Origin: Candidatus Gastranaerophilales bacterium HUM_1
Lineage (GTDB): Bacteria; Cyanobacteriota; Vampirovibrionia; Gastranaerophilales; Gastranaerophilaceae
DNA length: 64,000 nucleotides
Assembly (NCBI GenBank): GCA_002103105.1
Contig: DAAY01000008.1
Coordinates: 124,001-188,000, forward strand
Reading direction: 5' to 3'
Part shown: piece after piece, positions 17,530 through 26,974 of the stretch
Layout: each line of letters starts with the position of its first letter
Position numbering within the stretch: the first letter of the stretch is position 1
Translations under genes and position numbers: made by a program
Notes under the pieces: generated by a model
Databases searched by the model: none
What the model saw: only the letters and a program-made list of their open reading frames with translations
Told to the model about the DNA's origin: nothing

Positions 17530-17553
17530 GTTCTGAGTAAAACGAAGAATCTC
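17530..17553 (+). repeat. Degenerate copy of a 27-nt dispersed repeat
   Basis: GTTCTGAGTAAAACGAAGAA followed by TCTC matches the repeat at 36999-37025 (TCTGAGCGAAGCGAAGAATC core) with a few changes. It lies in the gap after the glycan operon terminator. Confidence 0.55.
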
Positions 17554-17582
17554 ATTTTCCCTCAGAATATAAATCTTTTTTA

Positions 17583-17753
17583 TTAAGCTAAAAGAGCTTC
17601 AACGATTTTAGCATTAGTTTCTGATCTTTTTTGGCTTAAGATATATCTTTCAACTTGTAAAGCGATTTCTACTTCAGAAGTAGATAAGCATTTTACGTTA
17701 TCTAATTCGTTTACATAATCGTTAACTGTAATCATTTCATAATCGTTTCTCAT
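17583..17753 (-). CDS. 56-aa acidic helical protein
   Basis: Small frame with ATG, an AAGGGGA about 8 nt upstream and a codon pattern like its neighbours. The product begins MRNDYEMITVNDYVNELDNV, continues with STSEVEIALQVERYILSQKR and ends EALLA. It is acidic and almost wholly helical, without membrane segments. No family recognised. A similar-sized helical protein with its own good RBS lies at 61367-61540; sequence similarity between them is not evident. Confidence 0.6.
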   Translation of the reverse strand: MRNDYEMITVNDYVNELDNVKCLSTSEVEIALQVERYILSQKRSETNAKIVEALLA

Positions 17754-17902
17754 AATCTGTTCCCCTTAATTTTGTTTATCTCATTTCCCTTACATTTATA
17801 TAAAGTATTTTTAGATTTAAAAATTGCCTAAATCGTATCTAATTTTTATATATTCGTTACATTTCTTAATGATTAAACAGTTTTTAAATATTAAATTTAT
17901 AC

Positions 17903-17938
17903 AAAAACCACAAGCTATAAATACAACTTGTGGTTTTT
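17903..17938 (-). terminator. Terminator of the giant gene
   Basis: Twelve-base-pair stem AAAAACCACAAG/CTTGTGGTTTTT with a 12-nt loop, 38 nt beyond the stop codon of the minus-strand 2,611-aa gene, with T residues on the minus strand. Confidence 0.75.
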
Positions 17939-17975
17939 AATTCTAAAAATTATCATCAAATAAATTTAAATTTTA

Positions 17976-20900
17976 TTACAATGCCGTTTGATAGTATTGG
18001 TCAATGAAGTATTTTTGGAATGTTTCTGGTTGCAAGTGCATTGAAATTTGGTCTAAGTTTCCGTGTGGGATTGTTTTCAATCCTGCTTTTTGCAACAAAG
18101 TATTTATTTCGTTCATGAACAAAGAATTGTTAATTTGACCGTACGGACGTGCATTTGCTGCATATTGATAGTGTTCGGCAATTTTTTTAAGAATTTTTTG
18201 TTCAGAAGCTCCTTTGTTTATCAAATCCAAAGTTTCTTTTGCGGTTCTGTGCATTTCTTTGTAGTAGTAACCCAAGCCCTCTCCATCAGGATATTGATGA
18301 GAATGTTCACCATAATTATAATCTGTTGGTTTATATTTATCAGGGATACCCTTTAAATTTACTTGAGATTTAGTTGTCTCAACTCTGTAGCTATCACCAT
18401 ATTGTTTAGCGATTTCTTCTGCTTCAATGGCCGTATTTGTACGGTGATTAACCATATAACCACGTCCTCTGATTTGACCTGGATTTACAGAGTTACTACC
18501 ATTTCCAGCTTGGCTATACCATTCATTGTTACCATTTCTGCCAGTTGCAGAAACTTTGTGCATATTGTTCATTGTTTGAACATAGCTTTCGAAACTATCA
18601 GTATATTGACCAGACTCGATTGCATCATATAGGTATTCTCTTGCTTCAACAGAAGTTTGTACATAATTTGAATTAATTTCTTTTCCGTTGTTACCTTTAA
18701 CTCGGACTAATTCGTTAGCATCAAGAGAAGTTTCGATTACAATTTCTCCATTATTATTTTTAACAACATAATGTCTGTCACCTTTTGTCAAAGATACACT
18801 TTGACCATTTTTAAGTTTTTTCAAGTTTTGTTGCGTATTTTCGCTAAATGTAGATTTTATATCTTCAGACAAGCCTTGAAAATTGCTATTATTGCTTCTG
18901 CGTGAATTGTTTACTCTTTGGTAATTGTTTTCAGGCTCAACAGATAAAATCTGTACCTCATCGCCTAAAGATTTAAATTTAGTACCATTTGTTGATATAT
19001 CTTTTACAATGATTTCATTTCCAGATTTTTCAATTGTTAAATGTTTTCGAGAAATAGTACTATTATTTGCTCCAACAACAATGTCACCTTCTCGTCCAAT
19101 AGTTAGAGATTGTCCATCTTTAAGATTTTTCAATTTTGATTGAATTTTTGGAGATGATAAATCTACTTCAACTTTATCTGCCAATAAAAGTTTTGCGTTT
19201 GAAGCCACAATTACACCTTGGTCTTTAGGTAATTTGTCTCCAACTTTAAAATTGTCAGCAGTAAAATGCGCCTCAATTACTGGTTCTGCAAATATCACTT
19301 GAGCATCATCATTGAATAATCTTTCTGCTTTTTGTACGGGTCTTTCGTCTAAAACTCCTCTATCGATAGCTGGTTTGCTTGTGTGTTTTGCCATTATTGC
19401 TTGAATATTTTTAGCCATTTTAGCAAGTTTTTCTTTGATTGCTTTTGGTGCAGTTTTTGCAATAGATCTTAAGCCTTGAAGTACATCTTTGCAATATGTA
19501 GCAATTCCACTTGATTTAATTCCATCTTTCATAGATTTCACTGAATCAAGAATAACTTCATATTTTTCTTTTACACTAGTCCAAAGTTGTTTTTGTTGTG
19601 CAGGAATTTCGCTGCTAGCTTTAATTTCTTTATCAAGAGCCACAGCTTCCTTTTTCATGCCAGCAACTTTTTGCGGTGTAAGTTCAACCTCAACCGCAGC
19701 TTGTTTAACTTCTGCACTATTAGCTGGGGCATCAGAAACTTTTTGTTCACTAGCATTGCGAACTGCTGGAGTTTCATCTTGTTTTACTTTTGGTTGAGTT
19801 TCGATAGGAGTTCCATCAGAATTTAGTTTTCCTTCTTCAACCATTCTTCTTTGTTCCGCTGCAAAATCTGCAACTGCTCCGTCTGCTGCTCCTTGAGGTT
19901 CGCCAACGTTATGAGCTGCTGGAGTTTCTTTTGATTCTGCTTTTTGTTGAGCTTCGATAGGAGTTTCATCAGCTTTTACTTTAGGTTGAGTTTCGATAGG
20001 AGTTCCATCAGGATTTAATTTTCCTTCGGCTATCATTCTTCTTTGTTCAGCTGCAAAATCTGCAATAGGTTTATCTGATACTCCTTGTGGTTCGTCAGCG
20101 TTATGAGCTGCTGGAGTTTCTTTTGATTCTGCTTTTGGTTGAGCTTCGATAGGAGTTTCATCAGCTTTTACTTTTGGTTGAGTTTCGATAGGAGTTCCAT
20201 CAAGATTTAGTTTTCCTTCAGCTATCATTCTATTTTGTTCAGCTGCAAAATCTGCAACAGCTCCGTCTGAAGCTCCTTGTGGTTCTTCTGCTGTTTGAGC
20301 TTTTTGAACGTGTCCTGCTTCTGCTTTTTTCAATGTTTGAACTTGAGCTTCCATTTCACCAATTGCTTTTTTAGCTCCAGAATGACCTTTGATTTTTTTG
20401 TTTGATTTCATTTTATCAATCAAAGATTGAAGAGATTCTGAGTCTGTCATTTTGCCTGCAACAGATTTTAGAGTTTTTAATTCATCTTCTGATAAACCTT
20501 TACCCGCAGCATTTGCTTTATCTAAGATACTTGATGCTTCTTCGAAATTAGCTTTATTAGCTCGAATATCTTTTAATTTCTTTTCTGCTGCGTTAACCAA
20601 ATCTGCGGCGTGGTCTTTTCCTTGAACTTGATAAACATGCATATTGCCTTTTTCGTCAACTCCAACACGTTGTTTAATATCGGCGATAAATTGTTCAATT
20701 TCACCTTCAGATTTCAAGTTGTTTGCAAGCTGATCTCTAAGAGTTGCTGCATCATGAGAACCGATAGCTCCAGTATTACCATCTAAAATGTGTTCTGCAT
20801 TTTGATTTACTTTATCGTTAATATGTTCAACTACATCAACACCTCTTGCATGTTCTGTTGGTTTTACTTGCCCAGCATTGATTTCATCCATACGTTTGTT

Positions 20901-23900
20901 AATTTTTGCGAGAATAGCTTCTTTATCCCTTGTTCCATCAGTCCAATTTGAAACTTCTTTTTTAGCTCTTGCAAGGGCATCAATATCAGAAGAATCTAAT
21001 GCGATTCGTTCTTTTCCAATAGCAACAAATCCAGCATTATCTTCAATTACATGTTTTAGTTCTCTACCTTGAGGTCTTGATTGAGCTTGTTGTAAGTCAG
21101 CTTCATTGTGAACATGTGCAACTTCTTGTGGTGTTCCGTGTTGTGCTACGTCTGCAACTTGTTGTCTTGCTAAATCCATTTTTTCAGCATTTAGTTTTCC
21201 ACCTGATTGATGAGAACCATTACCTGTTGCGTGTTCTAATACGCCTTGTGGTTCAACTTTTGGTTGAGGTCTTAAATCTCCAACTCCACTTGTCATATGA
21301 CCAATTGTATTGCCTGCAATTGACATAATCATACCTTGAGTGAATGATGTTTCATCAAATTTGCCTTCTTGGCAGTACATTTGAACTAAACTTTGAACAG
21401 AATCACTTGTTACTTCAAAACCTGCAGCTTCTGTTCTTGCTAGAATTACAGATACTTTTCTAGCTGTTTCAGGATTTAAGTTTGGAGCTACTTTATTAAG
21501 CAATGCGGTTTGTTTAGAGATTAATTGAGCACCTTTATCTACAAATTTATCTCCCGCGGCAGTCATAACTTGATTAAGTTTTGTTTGTTGAATTTTTGTG
21601 CTAATTTCTTCTGCTCTTCTTAATACTGTTGAAACAGCATTAGGAGATTTAGAAATTAGTCGTGCAGAATTAGCGTTTAGTCCTTGTTGGATAAGCATTC
21701 TTTCAGCTGCTGCTGATGTCATTTTTAATCCTGATTGAACCATTCTTTCTGATAATTGACCAATCTTAGTACCGGTTGCAGCTAGAGCTGAATCCCATAA
21801 AACTTGTTGAGTAGCAGATGCTCTATTTTCAGCGGTGTTACCAGTTTCGGATGTAAGAAGCTCTGTTGCTTGAATACTGCCTTCAACTACAGCGGTTGTT
21901 ACCCCTGCAACAGTCGCAGTACTTCCCCAGCCAACAGCTGCAGCACCACCTGTCGCTACTGTCGTAACGACAATAACTGGAGCTAAAACCATTCCCATTT
22001 TGGCAGTATTAATGGAAGATTTGTAATCTGCATTTGACTGTGAAAGTTTTCCAATTTCATTTTGAACTTTTTTAGCTAATTGTTGAGCGGAAATAACTTT
22101 TCCATTGCTATCTCTTAATTTACCCTGAGCAGCCAATTCAAGTTCTTTAAGTAAATTCTTAGCGTATCTGTAGTTGTTTGCAACCTCTCCTCTACCTGTT
22201 CCAAGACCTGAATATTCAATAAGACCATTTGCAGCATCAGAAAATGCTCCTTCTTCGTCAACGCCCATTTTGAAATCTCTTTCAAGTTCTGCAACATATT
22301 GTCTTAGACCTTGTAATGAGTTCATATTTGCCTTTGTTAAGGCTTCTATTTGTGCTGGGTCTGTGATTTTGTTACCTTTTTCATCATAGAAAATAGCGTC
22401 TTTTGCTGCTGTATTTGTATTGTTAATTATATCAAGGTATTTTTGTTTATTATCGTGGCGGTTAGAGATTACCATGTCCCCAGCATCCGTTGTTACGTCA
22501 AATGTAAAATCTTCTTTTTGAACTTTTGCTTTAACATCATTAATAATTTCAGGATGGTTTGTTAAAATTGCTTTTAATTGTTCAATTTTGTAATCTGCAT
22601 CTGTTGTATTACTTCCGCTTTGGTGTGAAGATAATCCAGCCCCTGTTGAACTATCAATAGAGTGCATTAACTCAATTGCAAAATCTGTAATTTCTTTTTG
22701 TGAGAACTCTACTTGATTTGAAAGAATGGCATTTGCTTTAATGTATACTTTTTTATCAGGTCTTGCTTGAGCCATAGCTTTGTTATATGCGTCTTGAACA
22801 TTTTTACATCCTTTGATGTCACCTTTTGCAAAGATTTCTTGTTGAGCAGCATAAACTTCGGGATCCATGCTATCAAATACATGACTCATATCTCCGTTTT
22901 TAGCGGCATACAATGATTCTTCTGCACGAACTCTTGGTGGTTTTTCAGACTTGAATAATAAATTATTGCATGCGGATAATTGTTCAACATCAACTTGTCC
23001 ATCATCTGTTGCACGACCTGCCAAGTATTGTTGTACGCATTCTTGGTCTGTGAATTGTAATTTGTAATTGCGTTTTTGGTTTTCTTCAACGGCTCTTTGA
23101 GCAAAACAAATATAATCTTGGCTATCTGGATTATCGTTCATTGCTTTTAAACCTTTATGCAATGCTTCTTTATCCTCGTAGTCAAAACTTAATCTTGAAA
23201 TAACTCCATTTCTGTGTGCTTGGTCACCCATATCTTCGATGATAGGATTTCCATCTTTATCTCTAACGATTTGTCCATTTTCATCTTTTTTGTATGTAGC
23301 TTGAGTATATGCGTTATTTGCCACCCAATTTGCATCGAACTGGTCAACTTCTTGAGGATTCCAGCCATCATCAGCAAGATATGCTCTTGTAATTGATCCT
23401 TCGTTTGCTTTAAGTTCAGGATGTTTTGCTGCTAATTGAGATTCTACTTCAAGACGAACATTTCTATCGTGGCATAAATTCATCACTCTATTTACACCTT
23501 CAGTTGAAGTATAACCAAAAGTTCTTCCATGAAGTTCATGTTCCAACTCTCTTGCAACGCAAGCTCCAGCTTGAGATGTTGTCATTGCTCCATTATTAAT
23601 CAAGGTTCTGAAATAACCTTGAGCTGTACCATGATCATTTTCATCTAAAATCAAAGCTTCAAGTGCTGTAGTATCAGCAGTAGGAGTATAATCACTGTTT
23701 TTAGGTTCGATGTGAGCGTTAACTTTTGCGAACATTTCAGGAGATTGAATGTAATTTACAGCTCTTTCTAATTGTTCATTTTTTGTTCCAATTCCTTTAG
23801 CTGCATCATAAATTGATTCAGAAATAGCCTGAGCTTCTTTATTTACAAAATTTGAATATTGACCTTTAACAAGAGCTTTACCCGTTTTTTCGTCAAAGTA

Positions 23901-25811
23901 CCAAATTTTACCAGAAGCATCTTTGTATTGTGTTATGTTATTCCCTTCTGAAAATGTACCTTGTTCTTGCTTTGCATCTTTAGCTGCATCTCTTGCATCG
24001 GATGCTTGAACGTAACCATTGTGTAAAATAACTCTATCAGATAAATCTGTTTTGCTTTTACCGCCAGATAGAATTGATTTTTTGCCAGTCCAATCTGTAA
24101 CATTCATTCTTCCGTGTCTATCTCTTGCGGCTCCATCTGTGTAGTATGCTCTGCCTTTAACAACAATACGTTTTTTACCTTCTCTTACGAATCTAACATC
24201 CGCTGCAACGTAGTCTGTTTTCAAATCAACACCATCATGTGCAATTACGTGGATATTGCCTTTTTTATCTTTTGCAATTGTTCTTTGAAAACCAGCTTGA
24301 CCAACAACAGTGTATTTATTTCCTTTATTATCTTTAATCGTTGTTCCTGCACCTTTGCGATTCTTAAGTCCAAGTTGTTTGTATATTTTATTCTCAGCTG
24401 CAATTTGTTGTCTTCTAGCTTCTCTTTCTGCTTGGATACGAGCTTGTTCTTGAGCATATTCAGCTTTAGCTCCTTGAGCATCTTTTCTTCCTCGAAGAAC
24501 TTTTTCATCTGCTTCCATTTCTCTTGGAATTTTGATTTCTTCACCAACTGCAAAATATTTCTTACCGTTTAACTTATCTGCATTAGCTTCAAGAAGTTTG
24601 TCTAGAGGCACACCAAATTTCTTGGCAATTGCAGCAGGAGATTCTCCGTTTTGTACAATGATTCCTGTGGTATTACCAGTTCCATCATAAGTTAATTGGT
24701 ATTGCTTAGTCCCAACTTGTTTTGTTTGACTCAATCTTTTCATTTCAGAATTAAGTTCATTTTGTGTTACAGTTGTACCTTCTGTAATCTCTTCGGTGTA
24801 ACCACCCTCCTTATTTTGGTTAACTTTGGTGGTTTTACCTTTTTCTGTAATGTCTTTAGAAATCAGAACTTCATCTTTCTTTATGGTTACTGTATTCTTT
24901 GTTCCGCCTAATTCAGAAATGCTTTCTTTTACTTCTGTTCCATCCTCAGAGTATTCATACGTATATTCTTTTTGGGTATCTAAACCTTTATTTTCAAACC
25001 TCTTGGTTTCTCTTGGGTTTTCATTTCCATTTACATACTCTCTATGGATTTCTGTATATTTCCCTTGAGTTTCAACTTCTGTTTTTGGTTTTTCGTTTTC
25101 ATCTAATGTTGTAGTTGTTACAATTTCACCGTTGTTTTTAGATGTTACAACTTCTGTTTTCTTACCTAATTCAAAAGATGTTGTGATTGTTGTTTTATTT
25201 TCATCGGAAATTACAGTTTCTTTTGTAGGGATTGGATTACCATCTTTATCAACACCAGAATATTCTGTTGTTGTACTGTCAGTTTCGTTTTCTTTAACTG
25301 TTTTTTTAGTTAATTCTCTTGCAGCATTGTATTCTTCTGTAATTTTTCCATCATTTGATTGTATAGTAGAAGTTTGATTTTCAGAATTAATAGTTTCTGT
25401 TTTATCATCATTGTATTCAATAATGATGTTACCTTCAGCATCCATTTGACAGCTTTTAATATTTTCACTTGATTGTGAAATTTTATCGACAAAGCTAAAT
25501 AATGTCTTAGGGTCAATGTCTTTTAATCCGTGTTCTTTTAAAAATTTGTTAGCTTCTCGTTTAGAAAGTCTTCCATTTCCAGCAGCGTCTTTTAAGTCTT
25601 CAAGGAATTTGTTTAGTTCTTCTTTGTCAAGTACTCCATTAGCTTTTCCACCATTTTTATCGGCAGCATCAAAAATTTTCTTTTCGTCATCTGAAAAGAT
25701 ACTTTCATTTTTTTCATTTTTAGCTTCACGAATAATGCCACCTTGTTGCATTTTCGCTAAATCTAGCTGCTGAGCCTTTCGACCTTTGCCTAAAGAAATG
25801 TTGTCAACCAT
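17976..25811 (-). CDS. Giant multidomain protein: EF-hand-like, LysM, FHA and C-terminal helical domain
   Basis: 2,611 aa, no signal peptide. In order: an EF-hand-like calcium region (about 42-105, DAADKNGGKANGVLDKEEL and AGNGRLSKREANKFL); a Thr/Glu-rich beta-repeat region (110-360); a LysM-like peptidoglycan-binding module (about 380-428, NGESPAAIAKKFGVPLDKLL); a long helical middle; a hydrophobic Gly/Ala/Val segment (about 1270-1305) that could insert in a membrane; three 64-aa tandem repeats (about 1840-2020); an FHA-like phosphothreonine-binding domain (about 2195-2290, LTIGREG, STISRKHLTI, STNGTKF); and a C-terminal helical domain (2490-2611) with YAANARPYGQINNSLFMN. RBS AAAGG. Possibly a surface-associated or secreted effector; function inferred from domains only. 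Confidence 0.8.
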   Translation of the reverse strand: MVDNISLGKGRKAQQLDLAKMQQGGIIREAKNEKNESIFSDDEKKIFDAADKNGGKANGVLDKEELNKFLEDLKDAAGNGRLSKREANKFLKEHGLKDIDPKTLFSFVDKISQSSENIKSCQMDAEGNIIIEYNDDKTETINSENQTSTIQSNDGKITEEYNAARELTKKTVKENETDSTTTEYSGVDKDGNPIPTKETVISDENKTTITTSFELGKKTEVVTSKNNGEIVTTTTLDENEKPKTEVETQGKYTEIHREYVNGNENPRETKRFENKGLDTQKEYTYEYSEDGTEVKESISELGGTKNTVTIKKDEVLISKDITEKGKTTKVNQNKEGGYTEEITEGTTVTQNELNSEMKRLSQTKQVGTKQYQLTYDGTGNTTGIIVQNGESPAAIAKKFGVPLDKLLEANADKLNGKKYFAVGEEIKIPREMEADEKVLRGRKDAQGAKAEYAQEQARIQAEREARRQQIAAENKIYKQLGLKNRKGAGTTIKDNKGNKYTVVGQAGFQRTIAKDKKGNIHVIAHDGVDLKTDYVAADVRFVREGKKRIVVKGRAYYTDGAARDRHGRMNVTDWTGKKSILSGGKSKTDLSDRVILHNGYVQASDARDAAKDAKQEQGTFSEGNNITQYKDASGKIWYFDEKTGKALVKGQYSNFVNKEAQAISESIYDAAKGIGTKNEQLERAVNYIQSPEMFAKVNAHIEPKNSDYTPTADTTALEALILDENDHGTAQGYFRTLINNGAMTTSQAGACVARELEHELHGRTFGYTSTEGVNRVMNLCHDRNVRLEVESQLAAKHPELKANEGSITRAYLADDGWNPQEVDQFDANWVANNAYTQATYKKDENGQIVRDKDGNPIIEDMGDQAHRNGVISRLSFDYEDKEALHKGLKAMNDNPDSQDYICFAQRAVEENQKRNYKLQFTDQECVQQYLAGRATDDGQVDVEQLSACNNLLFKSEKPPRVRAEESLYAAKNGDMSHVFDSMDPEVYAAQQEIFAKGDIKGCKNVQDAYNKAMAQARPDKKVYIKANAILSNQVEFSQKEITDFAIELMHSIDSSTGAGLSSHQSGSNTTDADYKIEQLKAILTNHPEIINDVKAKVQKEDFTFDVTTDAGDMVISNRHDNKQKYLDIINNTNTAAKDAIFYDEKGNKITDPAQIEALTKANMNSLQGLRQYVAELERDFKMGVDEEGAFSDAANGLIEYSGLGTGRGEVANNYRYAKNLLKELELAAQGKLRDSNGKVISAQQLAKKVQNEIGKLSQSNADYKSSINTAKMGMVLAPVIVVTTVATGGAAAVGWGSTATVAGVTTAVVEGSIQATELLTSETGNTAENRASATQQVLWDSALAATGTKIGQLSERMVQSGLKMTSAAAERMLIQQGLNANSARLISKSPNAVSTVLRRAEEISTKIQQTKLNQVMTAAGDKFVDKGAQLISKQTALLNKVAPNLNPETARKVSVILARTEAAGFEVTSDSVQSLVQMYCQEGKFDETSFTQGMIMSIAGNTIGHMTSGVGDLRPQPKVEPQGVLEHATGNGSHQSGGKLNAEKMDLARQQVADVAQHGTPQEVAHVHNEADLQQAQSRPQGRELKHVIEDNAGFVAIGKERIALDSSDIDALARAKKEVSNWTDGTRDKEAILAKINKRMDEINAGQVKPTEHARGVDVVEHINDKVNQNAEHILDGNTGAIGSHDAATLRDQLANNLKSEGEIEQFIADIKQRVGVDEKGNMHVYQVQGKDHAADLVNAAEKKLKDIRANKANFEEASSILDKANAAGKGLSEDELKTLKSVAGKMTDSESLQSLIDKMKSNKKIKGHSGAKKAIGEMEAQVQTLKKAEAGHVQKAQTAEEPQGASDGAVADFAAEQNRMIAEGKLNLDGTPIETQPKVKADETPIEAQPKAESKETPAAHNADEPQGVSDKPIADFAAEQRRMIAEGKLNPDGTPIETQPKVKADETPIEAQQKAESKETPAAHNVGEPQGAADGAVADFAAEQRRMVEEGKLNSDGTPIETQPKVKQDETPAVRNASEQKVSDAPANSAEVKQAAVEVELTPQKVAGMKKEAVALDKEIKASSEIPAQQKQLWTSVKEKYEVILDSVKSMKDGIKSSGIATYCKDVLQGLRSIAKTAPKAIKEKLAKMAKNIQAIMAKHTSKPAIDRGVLDERPVQKAERLFNDDAQVIFAEPVIEAHFTADNFKVGDKLPKDQGVIVASNAKLLLADKVEVDLSSPKIQSKLKNLKDGQSLTIGREGDIVVGANNSTISRKHLTIEKSGNEIIVKDISTNGTKFKSLGDEVQILSVEPENNYQRVNNSRRSNNSNFQGLSEDIKSTFSENTQQNLKKLKNGQSVSLTKGDRHYVVKNNNGEIVIETSLDANELVRVKGNNGKEINSNYVQTSVEAREYLYDAIESGQYTDSFESYVQTMNNMHKVSATGRNGNNEWYSQAGNGSNSVNPGQIRGRGYMVNHRTNTAIEAEEIAKQYGDSYRVETTKSQVNLKGIPDKYKPTDYNYGEHSHQYPDGEGLGYYYKEMHRTAKETLDLINKGASEQKILKKIAEHYQYAANARPYGQINNSLFMNEINTLLQKAGLKTIPHGNLDQISMHLQPETFQKYFIDQYYQTAL
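19745..20285 (-). repeat. Three 64-aa (192-nt) tandem repeats inside the giant gene
   Basis: The unit ADFAAEQRRMIAEGKLNPDG, TPIETQPKVKADETPIEAQ, KAESKETPAAHN recurs three times, the last copy shortened. The nucleotide marker GTTTCGATAGGAGTTCCATC returns near 19797, 19989 and 20183 on the plus strand. The copies are similar enough at DNA level to recombine and change the repeat number. Confidence 0.85.
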
Positions 25812-25961
25812 GTCAAAACCTTTCGAACTTTTTCGCCTTAAAGATATTAACGGTTTTAATTTGGGGATTCTTCAAGAAAACCACGAAATTGTTACAAAAG
25901 TTCATCTATTTGGTGGGGAAAAATAAAGATTTGAAGGCATCATCTTCCAAGTTGAGATTTA

Positions 25962-26065
25962 ATTTAGAAAAATACACTGATTAAATTATTAAAAATTTGA
26001 CTCCCAGATTAATCAACCATGCGGCGAAATCATGGTGTAGAGCATGATTGAGAATTTTTCTAAAT
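25962..26065 (+). ncRNA. Structured RNA / switch candidate upstream of the LuxR-type regulator
   Basis: A perfect 12-bp outer stem ATTTAGAAAAAT (25962-25973) with ATTTTTCTAAAT (26054-26065) encloses two arms: TGATTAA (25978-25984)/TTAATCA (26009-26015) and ACCATG (26016-26021)/CATGGT (26031-26036) with loop CGGCGAAAT. A competing stem AATCATG (26028-26034)/CATGATT (26043-26049) would break the second arm, as in a switch. It ends 136 nt before the regulator ATG in a 390-nt gap with no gene. It does not match a riboswitch consensus I know. Confidence 0.45.
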
Positions 26066-26201
26066 CTTTAGGTTTAGATACAAGCTTCAACCTTGCCCAC
26101 TTGAATTATCAATCACTACATGGATTAAAATACCCTCTAAAAAGATTAGTATATAAAGTGTAGAAGGTAAGCAAAAATTTAATAAATACGGGGGAATAAC
26201 G

Positions 26202-26903
26202 ATGAGAGATTTTAACAAAAAACTAAGAGTAGTTTTGATTGATGACAACGCAAACCATTTGAGAGGAATTAAGGAACTAATCAATTTGGAAAGCAGCTAT
26301 GACGTAGTTGGAACTACTACAAGTGCAAATCTCGGAATCAACTTAATAAAAAAATATCATCCAGATGTTGTTTTGATGGATATTAATATGCCAGAAAAAG
26401 ACGGTTTACAAGCAATTCAAACAATCAACAAGTTAAATCTTCAAACAAAAGTTATTGCCTTGAGCGGATATGATGATTCAGATTTAATTTACAGAGCTAT
26501 GAAATTAGGAGCTAAAGGTTACGTCCTAAAAACTATGGCTTCTGTAAAATTAATTGATGCGATTGAAGAAGTTGCAGCAGGTAAAATTTATCTTCCATCT
26601 ATTCTTTCAACTAGATTCTTTGAATATTTCCAAACAACTGCAAAAGAAGAAGCAAGAACTTCCGAAGAAGAAAACTTGTTATCTAGTTTAACAATGAGAG
26701 AAAATGAAGTGCTTGAACTTTTAACCGAAGGAATTAACTACAAGAGTATTGCAGGAAAACTAATTATATCTGAAACTACTGTTAAAACTCACGTTAACAA
26801 TATTTTCCAAAAACTACAAGTTAACGACAGAACTAATGCAGTTTTATATGCTCTTAGCCACGGTTTCAAAACAAGCAAAACAGCAGCTATGACAACAGTA
26901 TAA
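26202..26903 (+). CDS. NarL/LuxR-family response regulator
   Basis: 233 aa with a receiver domain (acidic D14/D15, phosphoacceptor D60 in VVLMDINMPEKDG, lysine in VLKTMAS near 108) and a C-terminal LuxR-type helix-turn-helix (about 165-225, LTMRENEVLELLTEG, ISETTVKTHVNNIFQKL). It binds DNA when phosphorylated. A soluble histidine kinase gene follows 71 nt downstream, after an intervening hairpin, so the pair probably works together. The ATG has GGGGGAAT upstream. The long leader holds a structured RNA candidate. Confidence 0.9.
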   Translation: MRDFNKKLRVVLIDDNANHLRGIKELINLESSYDVVGTTTSANLGINLIKKYHPDVVLMDINMPEKDGLQAIQTINKLNLQTKVIALSGYDDSDLIYRAMKLGAKGYVLKTMASVKLIDAIEEVAAGKIYLPSILSTRFFEYFQTTAKEEARTSEEENLLSSLTMRENEVLELLTEGINYKSIAGKLIISETTVKTHVNNIFQKLQVNDRTNAVLYALSHGFKTSKTAAMTTV

Positions 26904-26925
26904 AATTCTAACACACATAAACTAC

Positions 26926-26955
26926 AAGGGTTCTGCATAAAGTGTAAGAACCCTT
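26926..26955 (+). terminator. Hairpin between regulator and kinase, likely attenuating terminator
   Basis: AAGGGTTCT/AGAACCCTT nine-base-pair stem followed by TATTTTTT. It lies between the two genes of a two-component pair, so it could reduce kinase expression relative to the regulator. Confidence 0.7.
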
Positions 26956-26974
26956 TATTTTTTAAAGAGGAAAA

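Noticed and set aside
19745..20285. CRISPR array or repeat-spacer structure
   Set aside because: The 192-nt period is a protein-coding tandem repeat in frame with the giant gene. No short repeats with equal unique spacers occur anywhere in the window and no cas genes are present.
24114..24572. 152-codon Cys/Ser/Phe-rich frame opposite the giant gene
   Set aside because: Composition is that of an antisense shadow of Lys/Glu-rich coding sequence; no ribosome binding site or family.
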